NCBI RefSeq assembly: GCF_000150275.1
Contig: NW_002060954.1
Span: 372,287-436,286, forward strand
Direction of reading: 5' to 3'
From: Trichoplax adhaerens
Taxonomy: Eukaryota; Placozoa; Uniplacotomia; Trichoplacea; Trichoplacidae
Length of the DNA stretch: 64,000 nucleotides
Made by a program: the position numbers and the translations under genes. Numbering within the stretch: the first letter of the stretch is position 1; every line of letters starts with the position of its first letter. The notes beneath the pieces were generated by a model. That model saw only the letters and a program-made list of their open reading frames with translations, was not told where the DNA came from and ran no database searches. This document shows, one piece after another, positions 1 to 13,324 of the stretch.

Positions 1-212
1 TGTTACTGATGATTAGGAATATGTTTACCGATGTCCTTTCGCTAGCTAATGAACCGCAATAATAGTACAGTACATGCAGAACTAATAAGCGGTACAGATA
101 CATCAAATTAGGGATACTCGAATAGTCTCTGAGTAAATAACTGAAATAGCTAAGACGATCACTTTTCCTTTTTTTAATTCTCGTGGATTTTTCCTTCGAC
201 GATAAAGATTTT

Positions 213-3200
213 TTAACAGTCTTTGTAACGGCTGTAAATGGTTAATAAGTAAGTCATAACACATCGTTGATCAGGTCTAGGATACATAATAAGCATGTCT
301 TCTACATCGAGTAATGGCGCAATACCAACCTTGCTATAATTGTGAAAATTGACGACATAACGTATAAACACAAAAGATAGGACATGTAATGCTAGAATAG
401 AAGAAATAAAATCCTACAGGTGATCTACATTATAAGCGGCGAATTACTTACTCGAATGCTTCGAATGCCAGGGTAAAGTTTTTCTCTTTCGTCGTAGTGT
501 CGAGATCATCCATAGGAATAGTGTCATGTCCTATTAAGTTATTTAGTAAGGCGCAAAACGCTAGACCATCAGCCCAACTACGACTTAAGTCCTTTACCAT
601 AATATCCTAATAAAGGATACAATTTATAAAGATATTCAATATAAATATCTAAAACTAGTTTACTATTGGGAGATGCTTTGTGATATAAGCGTTGGTCAGC
701 CGCCTTGCCATAACTGTAAACACGGGTATACGTATACAAATGCTGTACGGTACAGATCGCATAATGTACATGGAAAACTACTTTACGTATTTGGCATCAC
801 TTACATACCTTGTATTCATATCCTTTCGTATGCAGCTTGCACCACTGCAAAAGAATAGCGGAAACAGAACCTTCTGTCTTGGGAGTCTGCTTAGCGGCTG
901 GTTTTGGAGCAGCTGTTGATCTGCATTTCCAAAATAGTTTATGAAAGAAAATGTGTATTATGGCTTTAAGACGATAACAATAGATTTCAACTTGATTATT
1001 AACTTATTAAAAATTAAAAATTCAATTGATTCGAGTACTCAGTAGGCTTTTTCGCAGTTTCGGTTTTAGTTGCCTTTTTAAAGAGATCTTTTAATCCGCT
1101 CTTTTTTTGCTTCTTTTCAGGTTGTGAAGTTAATTTTGGTGCGGTAGTTACAAACGGTTTTGGTCTCTTAGACTTAGGATCATTCACAACATTTCGCCCA
1201 ACCGGCTTTTTAATCTCAAATTTTCTAATATAGCCTGCTGCAGGGACTACTGCCTTTCTCGTTTCGGCACCTTTATCGGATGTTGGAACCTTACAACTGC
1301 TGGTAATGAAGTCATAGAAGGGTGAAGAATTTTAAGATACTATACTGTATGTTTTTCATGCTTTTAAATTGATACGTCTACGATTAGTAATTTAATTGTA
1401 CTATTATGGAATATTATTAAATGCTACGCAAATACTAACGCCTCCTTCATCGTGTCGTTCCCCTTATCTGGTCCAAGCGATGTTGACGGATTAGCATTTC
1501 TAGGAGTTCCAGTAGGGCTACTCGGAGTACTTGCCAAGTCTTTAACGTTCACGCTGTTTATCTCCTTTCTTTTATTATTATCTGACTCTTCCTTGAATGA
1601 CGAAGATACGTTCTGAATTGGTTCTAAAACACTAATAGCTCTAATAGCTTTTGGCGAAGAAGGCTCTTCTGAAAATTGAATGAATGTCTCTCGTCGCTTA
1701 TCCGGCGGTAAAGTTGTAGTAATATTTGGGCGAAATCGATACTGGTTCTTTTCCCGTCGTTGTACATTTTCATTATCAGGCTGATCGGAAGGTGCCTTTA
1801 TTTTAGCTTTTGTCTTTTCTATTTGCTGCTGTTTCAGTACTTGATCATTGTCTGGCTGATTCCCTTGGTTCTTGATATTTTCTGTATTACAATTTACTAG
1901 TTTTCGGCTGCCAGAATATACATTATCAAGGCTATCATTCGAATTATCCATCGTATCAGCTTTAGTTTCATTATTACGTAATTGAACTATTAAGCTTTCT
2001 TCATTTCCACGATTATTTCTCATTTCGGAGATAGTTTCCTTGTTAGTGCTCATTTCATTCGTATTGCTAGCGTCAGCGTGACTCCAGCTTTTTCCCTTAT
2101 TATTCCTGGATTCCTGATCGACATAATCTTTCCTAAGATCATGACGATAAGATGATTGAGAGCTCAGAACGTGTTCTGTATAGCATTCTTTAACTGAAGA
2201 TTCTTTCCGCAGTTGTTGATTGTAGGTTTTTTGCACTGTCGAATCGATCCGATCAGTGATTATTTTTCGCGGAAGCTCGTTCTTCAAACTTTCGCGAAAT
2301 TTCCCTTGTACTCTTATTCCAGAACTGGTACTCTGATCTTCTCTACCATTCGATTCGTTACTTGCGAAGAACGATTTCTTAGCTGATTGTATTTGAATCA
2401 AATCACCCTTTTTATCTTGAACGGCGGGTGAATCGTCTTTCGTGAATTTTTCGTATTTAGGTGAACCATTTTGATCAGAATTGACACTTTTAAACCGGCT
2501 AATTTTTTCGAACGGTGACTTGGATTGATTCTTTTTGTCTCCATCCTTATTAAACCTAGAACTAGTATTACTTTTATCGTCTTTTTTAATGCTACTACCA
2601 AAAAATGCTGCCCTGGCAGATTGACTTCTTGATTTAACGTTCTGCTTATGGCTGCTGTATTCATTATCTGTCTTGAATTTTGATTCATCATCATCTTTGC
2701 CGGATGTCTTTTCATCTATGCTTGATCTGTCTTCTGAATGTTTTTCATGTCGGCTATTTATACGTAACATTACTTGGTTAGTCCTTTCTTTAAAAGTACT
2801 TTTGCAAGGATTTGAGTTTTCTTGATTTAAATCTTTTGAAAGAGTTCTTTTATCGCTTGATTTCGAGTTATTACCATTATCAATGGTTGCTAGAAATTGA
2901 TTTCGCATCAACGCTACATTCGAATTAGTTGGAACTGATCCTGCGGTCTGTTTTAGGTCATTACGAACTTTTGAAATGGGATGGGAATCAGTACTTTCAA
3001 TGAAATTCACCGCTTGCTGAAAAATCGAGTTTGGTTTCTTAAATCTGTTACTTTTAGAAATGGCATCCCTTTCAATCTGGCTTGATTGAGGTTCATTCAA
3101 ATCAGTCGTTTGAGGATGTTTTAATTCGGCGTCAGTTGAACTATTCCTTACTGAGGCTGTCTTATTAATCAGAGATGGAGAAGCAAAATTACTTTCTTTC

Positions 3201-6200
3201 TGCTTAGAATCTGGACCATCAGCAACAATACGATGCGAATTAGTTACGTTTTCAATTCCCTTATTTTCATCTAAATTACCCTTGACTTCTTCATTGATGG
3301 TACTTTGATCACCTGTCATTGATAATCTTTTAGCCGATGGTAGATCTTTAGAATTATTATCTTTGTTGCTTTCCACATTAATTTGCGGATTCTTTCCTTC
3401 CATAGTATCATCTACCTTATCGGCTTGACTTACGCCTTTTAACTTATCGTGCTGAATTGCTAGGCCGACAGCAACGTCTTCCTTTATGTCAGATTTATAA
3501 TCTGGTTTAGGAGTTACCGATTTTAAGCTAGATTTTAGGTTTGAAAACCGTTTTATTCCGTCACTAACTCTATCACTGGAGGTAATTGGCTTTTTATTAT
3601 CGAAGGACTGCTTGGTTTGTTCATTCCTCTTTCGTAAAACACTACGAAAGTCCTTGATTTGATCTTGAGATGCCTGCGGTTTATCAGAATGAAATGTTTT
3701 TAGAGAAGATGGCATGTCCTTTATTAATGTTTTGCCTTTACTAGTGATATCAGATGGATTTCCTTTGCCCTTTTTATAGCTACTAAGCGAAGGTAGTCGG
3801 GGTCGATCGTCGTCGGACTTATAATTATTGTTTTGTTCACACGACTTGTTTGTTTCTTGGTCGCGGTTATCTAGATTCTCGCTAGTGTGAAATAACTCAT
3901 CCGACTTTGAATCTTCGTTCGGACCTTGAACGTCAGTTAATCTTTGTTTACTTTTCTCCGTTGTAAGTGAAAAAGTCCCTGAATTATCAGTTTCCTGCTG
4001 CATGTCTTGCGATATGTTTTGTTTACTATCATCATCACTTCTGTCTTCGTAACTAGTTTTTATTATATAATTATATAAGGATATGAATTACATAAGTAGG
4101 TATTAGAGAATTGAAAAGCAGTAAATGCAGTGAGTTAATACAAAATTTTCCTACCGTATTAAACTTAAATAAATAAATAAAACTGCTTCTATGCGATTCA
4201 CAAAGGTAGAATTACAACACATTAATATAACTATTGGAGTAAAATATCCCTCACAATTCTGAATTTCGTAAGGCCATACTAATAAAAACTTTTTACGCTT
4301 AAGACTCGTAAAGTAATGTGTCTGATAAAAAGCATGATACAAGTAACGGGTTATACGGGTACTAAATTAAATATTCTTAACCTGGAATGGAAGTCATTTA
4401 ACTAGATGGATGTAAAGGTTTAAATAAATACGCATACGGTTAAGTCGAGTCTGCAACGTCATAAATTTATGATGTCAGCGTTAAATGGTAATTAAGTATA
4501 TAATCACTCGATTTTAAATACCATTACAAATAACTAATGAAGCTCATGCTAATAAAGGTTAGCTATCAAGTTGATTTAGCAGTATTACAGTATTTCCTAC
4601 AAAGATATAGTATTTATAGCTACACCAGCGTTCTCCATCAGAAAATTAAATTTTAGGGCATTGATAATTATGTAGATTTCCCTCGATCCTACAATAATCA
4701 GTTCCATATATTGAATGAGAAAGTTATTGTATGTATGTATGACATCTACCGAGGCACTATAGCGAATTTAGTCGCATTAGAATGCTAATGTAAAATTTCA
4801 ATTATAAGCATATAAGTACAGTAGCTCCTGCTGCTTGCCACGACTGTATCGGAATAAATCTTTGTCGCATTGATTCCGTAGTTTCGCCAGCTTTATGATC
4901 TTAGAACGTTAGACACTAGTAGTTAAGATTTCAATAATACCTTTCCCAACTTTTAATCGGCTCAACCTTATTAATTTGTGGTCGGTACGGCTAAATTAAA
5001 ATATCTGATAGCCCAATATGTACTATTCTATTCTTTATCCTCAGTCACTGGTCGTAATGGTTATGGCCTGCAGGAGCTCGTAACTGTAATTTTATTTTAT
5101 TAATTAATTTGTCATCATGCAATAACTACGTACCAACGTAATATAACGATGCGGTAGAATAGTTTTTAATTTGGCATGATATTTCTATATCGATACCACA
5201 ATTTAATTGTTTTAATAAATTTAATTTAAAAATTCCAGTCTTACTACAGCTATAGGTGTACAATGAGAATTTGATTGCATTTTTGTATTTATACTCGCGT
5301 AATTAATGAATGAGCAACTGTAGTTTGTGATTTATAACCCTTTTAATAATCAAAAATGTTATCAAAAGTCTATCGTCAAAATTCATTCATTAATTTAGCG
5401 TAAAGTGAGGGTAATATTGACCTAATTTCTGCTCTCATAATAATCGTTTAGCGGAATCCGTTAACTGTAAAATGCGCTGGAAAATTACTATGCGAATAAA
5501 CTGTACAGTATTCCGTGTATGTCTATCAAGTTACTATTTAGTGCACGGAATTAGAGCTTAAAGAATCAGTATTACATTATTATTTTGATCTAACAATTTC
5601 AAGACTACTAAGATTAGGCACATTTGCAGATTTGTGGCAGTTACGTTATGTTGATATTTTTACCTTTCTCCATTATTTTTTTCCTTCTCGATATTATCAG
5701 CCTCTGAGCTCTTAACGTGGGAGGATTCTTCGTTTAATCGTTCATCATGTAAAGCTCTTGTGTTGGATCCTTCTATCTTAATATCTAATATACTACTACT
5801 ATCAGCAAACTTTTTGAGTTTGGCTTCATCATTAACAAAACTTTTAAGCTGGTTACCCATAAGTTCCTTCGAATTTCGATGGCTTTCCGTGATATTTTTT
5901 TTAGAATCTAATTTACTTGGTTCTACTCCGACTTTAGGGTCATCCTGGATTAATTTCTTGGCTGCCATGCGATCAGTATTAAATTTGTCTCTTCTAACGT
6001 TAAAATCCGAGATCCTATTTGAATTTGTTTTTGCTCGAGAGCCTAAGTTTTGCACATCGTTGCTACTAATATCAGGGCTTTCGATAAATGCTTCACTTTT
6101 CGTTTCGGGTGAAGATAATGAGCTTGTTGTTGTACTGCAATCTGAATCGCTTTTTTGTTTGATAATCTTATTGCGAGATAATATAGCCTCCATTGATGCT

Positions 6201-7322
6201 TTGTCATCCGCGGGAACTACAGTTGAGATTTCGTCAGGTACCTTTGTCTTTATAGGATTTTCATGAGCTTTATGACTTCCTGCTTTAGATATTGACGTGA
6301 CAGATAGATCTTCTTTCTTCTTCATCTGTACCTCATTAATCTGTTCTATAGAATAAGTTAATTTATTCGTTGCTGCATGATGTAATCCAATGCTTACCTC
6401 TGCAGTAGTAGGATGTTTATCTATCGTATTTTCTGACTCCGTACTATCGACATCGTTAGTTGACCGTATATTAACAGAAGTTTGAACTCTATCTTTGCTA
6501 CTACGTAAGGCTGAGCGAAAATCATAAGAGGTGATCTTTTTGGCAGGTGTGGCTTTTTTCTCAAGTTGATATAGTTGATATCGGTTCTTAATATTAGAAT
6601 CTGTAGATGTAACGTGTTTGAGTTCATTTTTTTTACTAACAAATGATTTAGTCGGATTTGCTAATGGAAATCGTTTAAGAACGGTGCTTGGATTTTGATT
6701 TTGTTTGTCAGTATTAATTTCACTTATTTTCTGTCGAGTGTCCGTTGTTGAAGCTTCAGGTTCGACATTAATAGAACATTTTCCCTTCTTAATATCATCA
6801 GTATCTTCGGGAAAAGAATTTTCTAAGGTAGTCTGCCGTTGATTGTCACTGATATTGTTGCATTCATTTTCCTCCAATGACTTGTTCGACGTTGATATTT
6901 TCCCATCCTTACTTGATTGACTCTCAACTAATTTTGTGTCGTCTGATGTCGAGTTAATAATGGGTTTATCACTTGATGTATTTCTATTGCTCTGGCGGTT
7001 TATTTGACCATTCCTCGCTTTAAGAGCTCTGAGTACCACTCGTATCTTCCGTCTTACCACAAAATCTTTAGTATTATCAAGCTATTCCGACAACAAAACG
7101 AAAATCATTTTGAATTTTGATAGTATTAAAATTCTGTACTAGATAAATTAGACGTTACTCTGTGCATAAGGAAAAACTTAGGAAAATCGTTATCACTCAT
7201 TAATTGTAAATTAATATTAACCTATATCGACGTAAACTTACTAGTTGCTGTAGTTCGTCTTCATTATCATAATCTTCTAAGGGTTTAACCTTAGGTACGT
7301 TTTCTGCCCTAAGTTCCACCAT
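213..7322 (-). CDS. SMTN: Smoothelin-like actin-binding protein with C-terminal calponin-homology domain
   Basis: Join of 7242-7322, 5664-7081, 1440-4052, 1039-1299, 809-920, 452-606 and 213-333 on the minus strand. All junctions are GT-AG and phases agree; total 4761 nt, 1586 aa. The ATG at 7322 opens a smoothelin N-terminal helix: NEDELQQLLDNTKDF, then VVRRKIRVVLRALK (residues about 20-50), like the DEGALRKLL...ERRRIRSAIREL pattern of vertebrate smoothelin. The last three exons encode a complete type-2 CH domain (about 1477-1586) with LLQWCKLHTKGY, SWADGLAFCALLNN and a terminal MTYLLTIYSRYK, closest to the smoothelin/cytospin group. Between them lie about 1400 residues of S/K/N/D-rich disordered sequence, much longer than in vertebrate smoothelins, encoded mainly by two giant exons. 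Two DFRxxL motifs (residues 214 and 634) match the actin-binding repeats of myosin light-chain kinase. Expected role: binding actin filaments in contractile cells. Family call is firm; orthology to SMTN rather than SMTNL is not resolved. Confidence 0.88.
4053..5663 (-). other. Intron 2 of the smoothelin-like gene (1.6 kb)
   Basis: On the minus strand the donor GTAAAA follows ...GGAGAAAG at 5664, and the acceptor CTAG precedes TTACGAAG at 4052. The split serine codon AG|T restores the reading frame. Nothing coding was seen in either direction. It is AT-rich and by far the longest intron of this gene; the others are 100-160 bp except the 1.6-kb one here. Confidence 0.75.
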
Positions 7323-9066
7323 AGCTTACATTGCTGCTGGTTTTAAATACTATATAGTTAGATTTAAATCAGTTATAAGTTTAGTTTCTTAAATGAAGGC
7401 AATTATCCGCTATTAGAGTTGCAGATGAAATCAACAGTAGCCTACAGTAACTAAACCATAACAAATTGCGATCGAGAAAAAGAAAATTATTGATAAAACC
7501 TGCAAAAATCAAGTATAGTAGATACGATAACTGTCGAGGTTTAATCTAGAAGTCTCTTACACGTAAAACTGTATAAATATGACATCCCAAAAGTATAATG
7601 CCGATCAACCATATCAGCAGCGCCGAAATACGAAAGAATATCGCGTTTCAATAATTTTATACGATAGTTGATAACTCATTAAAGTACGGCACGCATTACA
7701 ATATATTATTAGATACTACAATGGATATTCGTAAACTAAATTCAATCATTTCAGCTTAGTTCAAATAGTTAACTCTGATTGCTGCTTCTTTACCTGCATA
7801 TTAGCCAGTCACTCTTGCAATATCAACCCCAATTTTAAAGAAAAATTAGCTGCGAAGCATATCTTAATTAAGCAGAGTTACAAAATTTAATAAATATTGA
7901 AAGGTATAACCAGAGTTTTTTAACAACGTTGGTATGATAATTATAGACGTAACGTACAGTACTCCTTCAAATAATTACTAGAGTATTTCTTTTCTCGCAA
8001 ACTCGTCATCATTTTTTTATGTAACTAACTCGGTGAGCACTATACCATACACGTACAATGCTCACCTGGAATTATTCTATTAGTAACACTCTACACCTCT
8101 ATGTAGCTATTCAATGATTATTGTATAAATTAAGGATAGCCGCTGAATTTTAACGAATCTGTAGTAGTTGTATAAAAACTAAATTGTCCAGTATATAATA
8201 TGACAAACTAACTCTTGACCGAATTAATTTATACACAGGTTTAGAAAGTATTTACGATCAAGAAACTATCTCTGGTAGTTCCACTATCAATGACATAGTT
8301 ATAAACGAATTATTACAATTTCGAAAATTTTAGGGTAAGCTATGAAAGTAAGGGTAAATAGAGAAAGGCTTTGCATAAGGAAATATATCCCTAGGTAACG
8401 CTATCTGATACAAAGGTTGCCGAATAATAGACGTACAATTAATGACAATAGCTCAGTAGGTAGTATCAAATCCCGGAAAGCTTTTGATTAACAATCGAAT
8501 GCGGGATGGAGTTACAGCCGAGATATGAAACTATTAATCTCGATGCAAGATGATGACGTCTAGCTATAAATGTATTTGAATTTTCATGTTTTCTTATATC
8601 ATACTCCGAGCAAACGATTAACTAAGGCAAAAAAGAACTAATTTGTTGCTTAATAGTAAACTTCCTTGACCCTTTATTAAGCAGATTCTAGAAAAGATTC
8701 TCTTTTTGTATCATCTCTTCGTTCGATTATGTTATTAAGCTGGTAAAGCCCTCGTTTCGAAACACTACTAACTATAATTGTTTTTCTAAACAATTGATAC
8801 CATAGCTCATCATTTTTTTCTAACGTATGTAACATAAGGCACGTAAATGAATGTTAATGTTATGGTGAAACCGCGCATTGACTTAATTTTAAAAGCTCAG
8901 TATTTCAATATTAATAAGTAAAACGATCTTGGTACATTCTGCAATAACAGGATATCCTTAAATTTTTCTTAGTGGTGTATCGTACTGAGCCCATTACAGA
9001 GCAGTTTGACGTACGAGTATATTTGATATGCTATAAACTGAACCATATAATACACGCGATATGATT

Positions 9067-9112
9067 AAACTGGAGTCAGCAAAGCAACTTCATCCAGTTT
9101 GCTTGCTTTGCT
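9067..9112. other. Interleaved inverted repeats able to form an H-type pseudoknot
   Basis: AAACTGGA at 9067-9074 pairs with TCCAGTTT at 9093-9100. AGCAAAGCAA at 9078-9087 pairs with TTGCTTTGCT at 9103-9112. Both stems are perfect and they interlock (1-2-1'-2'), which is a pseudoknot topology if transcribed. No neighbouring exon or promoter was recognised, so a functional RNA is only a possibility. Confidence 0.35.
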
Positions 9113-10552
9113 AACCGCAGCATAACTAGTTTAGTGTTAAAAATGTACAATGTATATGCCTATTATGTATTAAAACGCCCAAATTGCATAATCTATGAAT
9201 TTTAAACGATTATAAGTAGAAAAAGCCTAAAGATGACATGCTCGTAAATAAAGTTCTAAAAAATAAAGAAAGAGTATGGAGAACAAGTAATACTAAAATT
9301 AGAAGGTATTGTTAAATTTATTTTTCGAAGCAGATAGCCACCGATAGCATCGAAAATTCTTAATGTGAATAGCTACTGCAGATATAATATTCCTAACAAA
9401 TCTCTTACCTCAAATTTATAAGCAGTTATAAAAAATAATAATTGCCTTTAATGCTTGTTTATTTGCCAATTATAATTATTGGTCGCGTTCTAAAATAGTA
9501 CTTGTAGTTTTTTTTTCGTAGAATCCTTAACCAAATTAGGAATATAGCTTCCAAGATAATTGTTCAACAATTCATGCTCAGATAATAACTATAAATCAAA
9601 CTGCTGGCAAAGGAAAGTACCCATGAACATAAATAACACTCTAAAATTGATGATATTAGATATGATCTACTTCAAACGTCTGTAGTAACAGATGGAAGAT
9701 TTGATTCAATTGACCATTTAGCTTCATATGATAGCGTGCGGATCCGGACTAGGGATAGCGTCCTAAAAGGTGATATTGTAATTTCGTAAGTAACCGAAAA
9801 ATAAGTTTTTTTTCACTCTTTTATCACAGAATCAAATATTTTGGCGTTTGATAGCAAAGCAACCCTGTTATACTATACCGCATAAAAGCGTGATTGATGC
9901 ATAATACAATGTAAACTAGTACTATTTTAAATGCAACATGAACTTACTGTACGATATCATGTATTGTGCTGGACGGAATATCAACGACAGAGAATGGCAA
10001 ATATAGGAGTTTCTTATTGAAGATAGTTTACCCGTGTAATGAGTGTGTATTACGGTTATTATAATATAATGTACTTTACGTATTTTACTAATAGATCAAT
10101 GTTGGTTTATATGCTCAGCGATTATAGCCTACATTATTATCATTGCCGCATCGTTATATCTTCACCAGTAGCCATAAAAACTTAATTATATTTATACAAT
10201 GATTTCATTCCTACGCTATCACGGTATGTACACCCAATTATTTACTCATTTAATGTAAAGCCTTATATTGTTATTAAAATGATCAATCACATTGTGAATT
10301 ATCATAAAAATACGTATAGTGACGTCAAACTAATCGAGGCTTCCTGCTTGACAGTTATTTTATCACCTCAACGGCGAATGTTATTGACTAATAGTTTCCT
10401 TGTAAGCTTTCAAGTCTACCGACAATCCAGCATAACATTCAGTTAAAACAGGAATAGTTCTATAATTCATTGTGATACTGTACTTATAGAAGTAGCTTAT
10501 TTACACATTCCTATTACTCATTACTGTTATTCAATAATTAATGATACATAGG

Positions 10553-10578
10553 ACTACACGTATATTCTTACGTGTAGT
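10553..10578. repeat. Perfect 10-bp hairpin
   Basis: ACTACACGTA at 10553-10562 is followed by a 6-base loop and TACGTGTAGT at 10569-10578. A second 9-bp hairpin (TTCAGGTTA / TAACCTGAA) begins about 20 bases downstream, and a CACCGCA / TGCGGTG pair lies near 10760-10795. No coding context. Confidence 0.5.
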
Positions 10579-12810
10579 ATATTAACCTTAAACCGTTCAG
10601 GTTAAATGTTTATAACCTGAATGTACCAAAAAGTTGTTTAAAATCTTGCTTTAGTTTAGCTTAGCCTTTGACAGAAGAGAAACAATCGGATTTACTACTA
10701 TGGATGATATCTTTGTACTCTAAATCGTTCTGATTCTTCTTATTCATCGGATTTCTCTCGCACCGCAATGATATATTAGATTCAGTGCGGTGTTAAAGTT
10801 TAGTAGTATTAAATCAAGACCTGCATAATTACTATTAACCAACATTTAACCAGAGTAATGTTAGATTTGCGATAGACTGACATTCAGAGTAGTAAGATAA
10901 CGGTAATAATTTTTATTTAGAGTCTAAATCTAGATCGGATTAATCCAATCCAATTTCGCCTTTTGAATATACTATCTCTCATATTCAGGCCACAGACGCT
11001 GCTCGTAGTTTGAGCCTTGTCACACAGTACAATGCGTCAAGTTTAATCGAACTGAACAGTGTAATATGCGATGCATTTAACTTATCACAAAGACGCGATT
11101 CTAGTTTTAGATATAATTTATTTGCAGCAAGTAGAAGGTAATATATTAGAACATAAGACAGAGCGGTTACTTCCTTCTGAAAACTTTTATATATAACATG
11201 TGGGCTATCAGTAGAAGATTCGAAAGAATGATAGAATGAATCATGAATCTACAGAACGTTCTATTTATACTCGTATCATAACATCATATTTTAAAGAGAT
11301 TCTATTCTGAGATAAGTTATCATTACATCTGATTGCATTACATAATGTAGTACACTACCGTGCTGTAACTGAGAGAATTTATGATATTTAATACACTGTC
11401 TTTATTTATTGTACACTATGTAACATAAGGGGTTTTGTATGTCTATGGAGATATAGCGGGTTGCTTACTAGCGAGATCAAGGAGATACACCTGAGATCTG
11501 GGCGGAAATGGTAGTCATACCGTAGATGCTACGGAATTTTATTGGCAAATTTTAGCTAGTAAACTGTCAGAATATTGTTTTATAATTATCGGCACATAGG
11601 CTGCAAATTGCTCAGTGATGACTCATACCAGATTAAATCTTTTACTCTAGGGGCTCCCCTAAATTTTTTATAATGTTATAGACCTCAGTATAGGTACTGT
11701 ATGGGTAATACCCATGTATCAAACATTATACGATTTACTTTAAACTAATTCAGTTATACTACATTACAGTGCTTAGTTCGAATTTACTGTCCAGTTTGCG
11801 TCTTCTATAGTTTGGATGAATAATTTTTATGAGCGAAACGAATTAGCAAAGAATAGAATAATAAGTGGAAAATACAAGCGCTGTATTACAATGACAATAG
11901 CAGTTTTAGATTAAAACATGATTGATGTAGAAAGGAAAGGAAATTTGAAGTAGTGATAACTTAATTTATCAAGTAGTCAACTGCAATTTATATGATACAT
12001 TTTATCAACTGACTACAGTTGGTGTTGAATGCTAGTGCAAGATGAAAGATGGTAAATTTCTACCAAAGACGAAACATAGAATAAAGCAATAGCATTTGTT
12101 CGCCATCGAACACTATTACCTGATGGTATTTATTGTCTGAGATTATTTTATGCTGTAGGTGCTCTTTAATAACGATCCTTTTACTATTACATGCAGTAAA
12201 CCTAAGCTATTACCATCAGGGCAGAGGAGATTTTAAATTATGATACCTTTCTTTTTATTCGTTTTTCTGTTCATGTTTGAATATCATGGTACAGTAGTAA
12301 TCATATCGCGAATAAAGCAATAAACTTATTATGTAATGCCGTTGGGTTCGCAATATACTGTACACAATAAGGAATTGAGAAAGTCTTATGATTAAGTGCG
12401 ACATATATACACAAAAGTTAACTTAATATTATTATGGTGAATACTACTTTAACCGTATAATTAATAAGTTAGATTCAGCTGACAGCTTCAGTTTGTCTTA
12501 ATATGCCACGAAATGCCTGACTTACGTCTTAAAATGAAACCGTAACAGCTATTACGTGGTCTGTACTACCAGTTCCAATGTAGACCCTAGAAAAAATTTT
12601 ACAATAATGTTCAGGCATTAAAGAGGACCGTAATTATTAACGATTACATTATGAGTTTACATTGAAATGAAATTAGATTATACATATTCATGCTTTATAG
12701 CTTCAGGGGCATTTAGATAGCAAAACTTCAACGAAAAATTCGGTATGTTGCGGTACTGTAACTTATAGATAGTATCGATTAATTATATATATTTGTTATT
12801 ATATCAATAT

Positions 12811-13050
12811 TATTCGCTATAATATCATAGCGAAGAAATGGTCATACGTTTTAGGGCTCTATAGTATTTACACGCTTCTATCGATGAATAAATAAAAGAA
12901 ATGAGCTTCGCAGGAGACTAAAAATTTGATCGATTATTCGCTATATTATCATAGCAAAGGAACGCTAATACTTTTCATTACTTCGCAGTATTTACACTTT
13001 TTATCGATAAAAGGATAACAGAAATGAACATGGCAAAAGACTAAAAATTA
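12811..13050. repeat. Two diverged tandem copies of a ~116-bp unit
   Basis: Copy 1 starts at 12811 and ends near 12928; copy 2 runs 12935-13050. Shared anchors in the same order are TATTCGCTAT with ATCATAGC, then AGTATTTACAC, TATCGAT, GAAATGA and GACTAAAAAT. Copy 1 begins with a perfect hairpin (TTCGCTAT, 6-base loop, ATAGCGAA), which is partly decayed in copy 2. The copies differ at many positions, so the duplication is old. It lies just downstream of the 3' end of the LRRC43-like gene. Confidence 0.6.
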
Positions 13051-13324
13051 AATCACCTGCATAACACAGTATCCACTATCCATATCATATGACATCATTC
13101 AACAAAATACGATGCTATCGCAAGTATACCAAAATTTCAGTAGTTACGGTTCATATTAAATTTATGAGATACGCGATCGAGCTATAATACTCGTATCATT
13201 TCATATATCAATCTTGATAAATTATTCAGTTACGAGTACAGTAAGTTTTCGAAGTTAGAGAATTCGATAATCAAATTATGCAAAGAAATCGTTTAGTCAC
13301 AATGTTCTCCTTTGCATTTTGCTG

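Larger units (their letters stand above)
7323..13324. other. Intergenic spacer, about 6 kb, no convincing gene
   Basis: Lies between the 5' end of the smoothelin-like gene and the 3' end of the LRRC43-like gene. No exon chain with splice sites and protein-like composition was found. It contains several perfect hairpins (9067-9112, 10553-10578 and near 10596-10622) and a tandem duplication (12811-13050). The part next to 7323 should hold the smoothelin promoter. No TACTGTACAGTA array is present there, unlike upstream of several other genes in this window. Confidence 0.5.

Noticed and set aside
5760-6266. 168-codon plus-strand open frame
   Set aside because: Lies antisense to smoothelin exon 2; its Leu/Ser-rich sequence is the mirror of the disordered coding strand.
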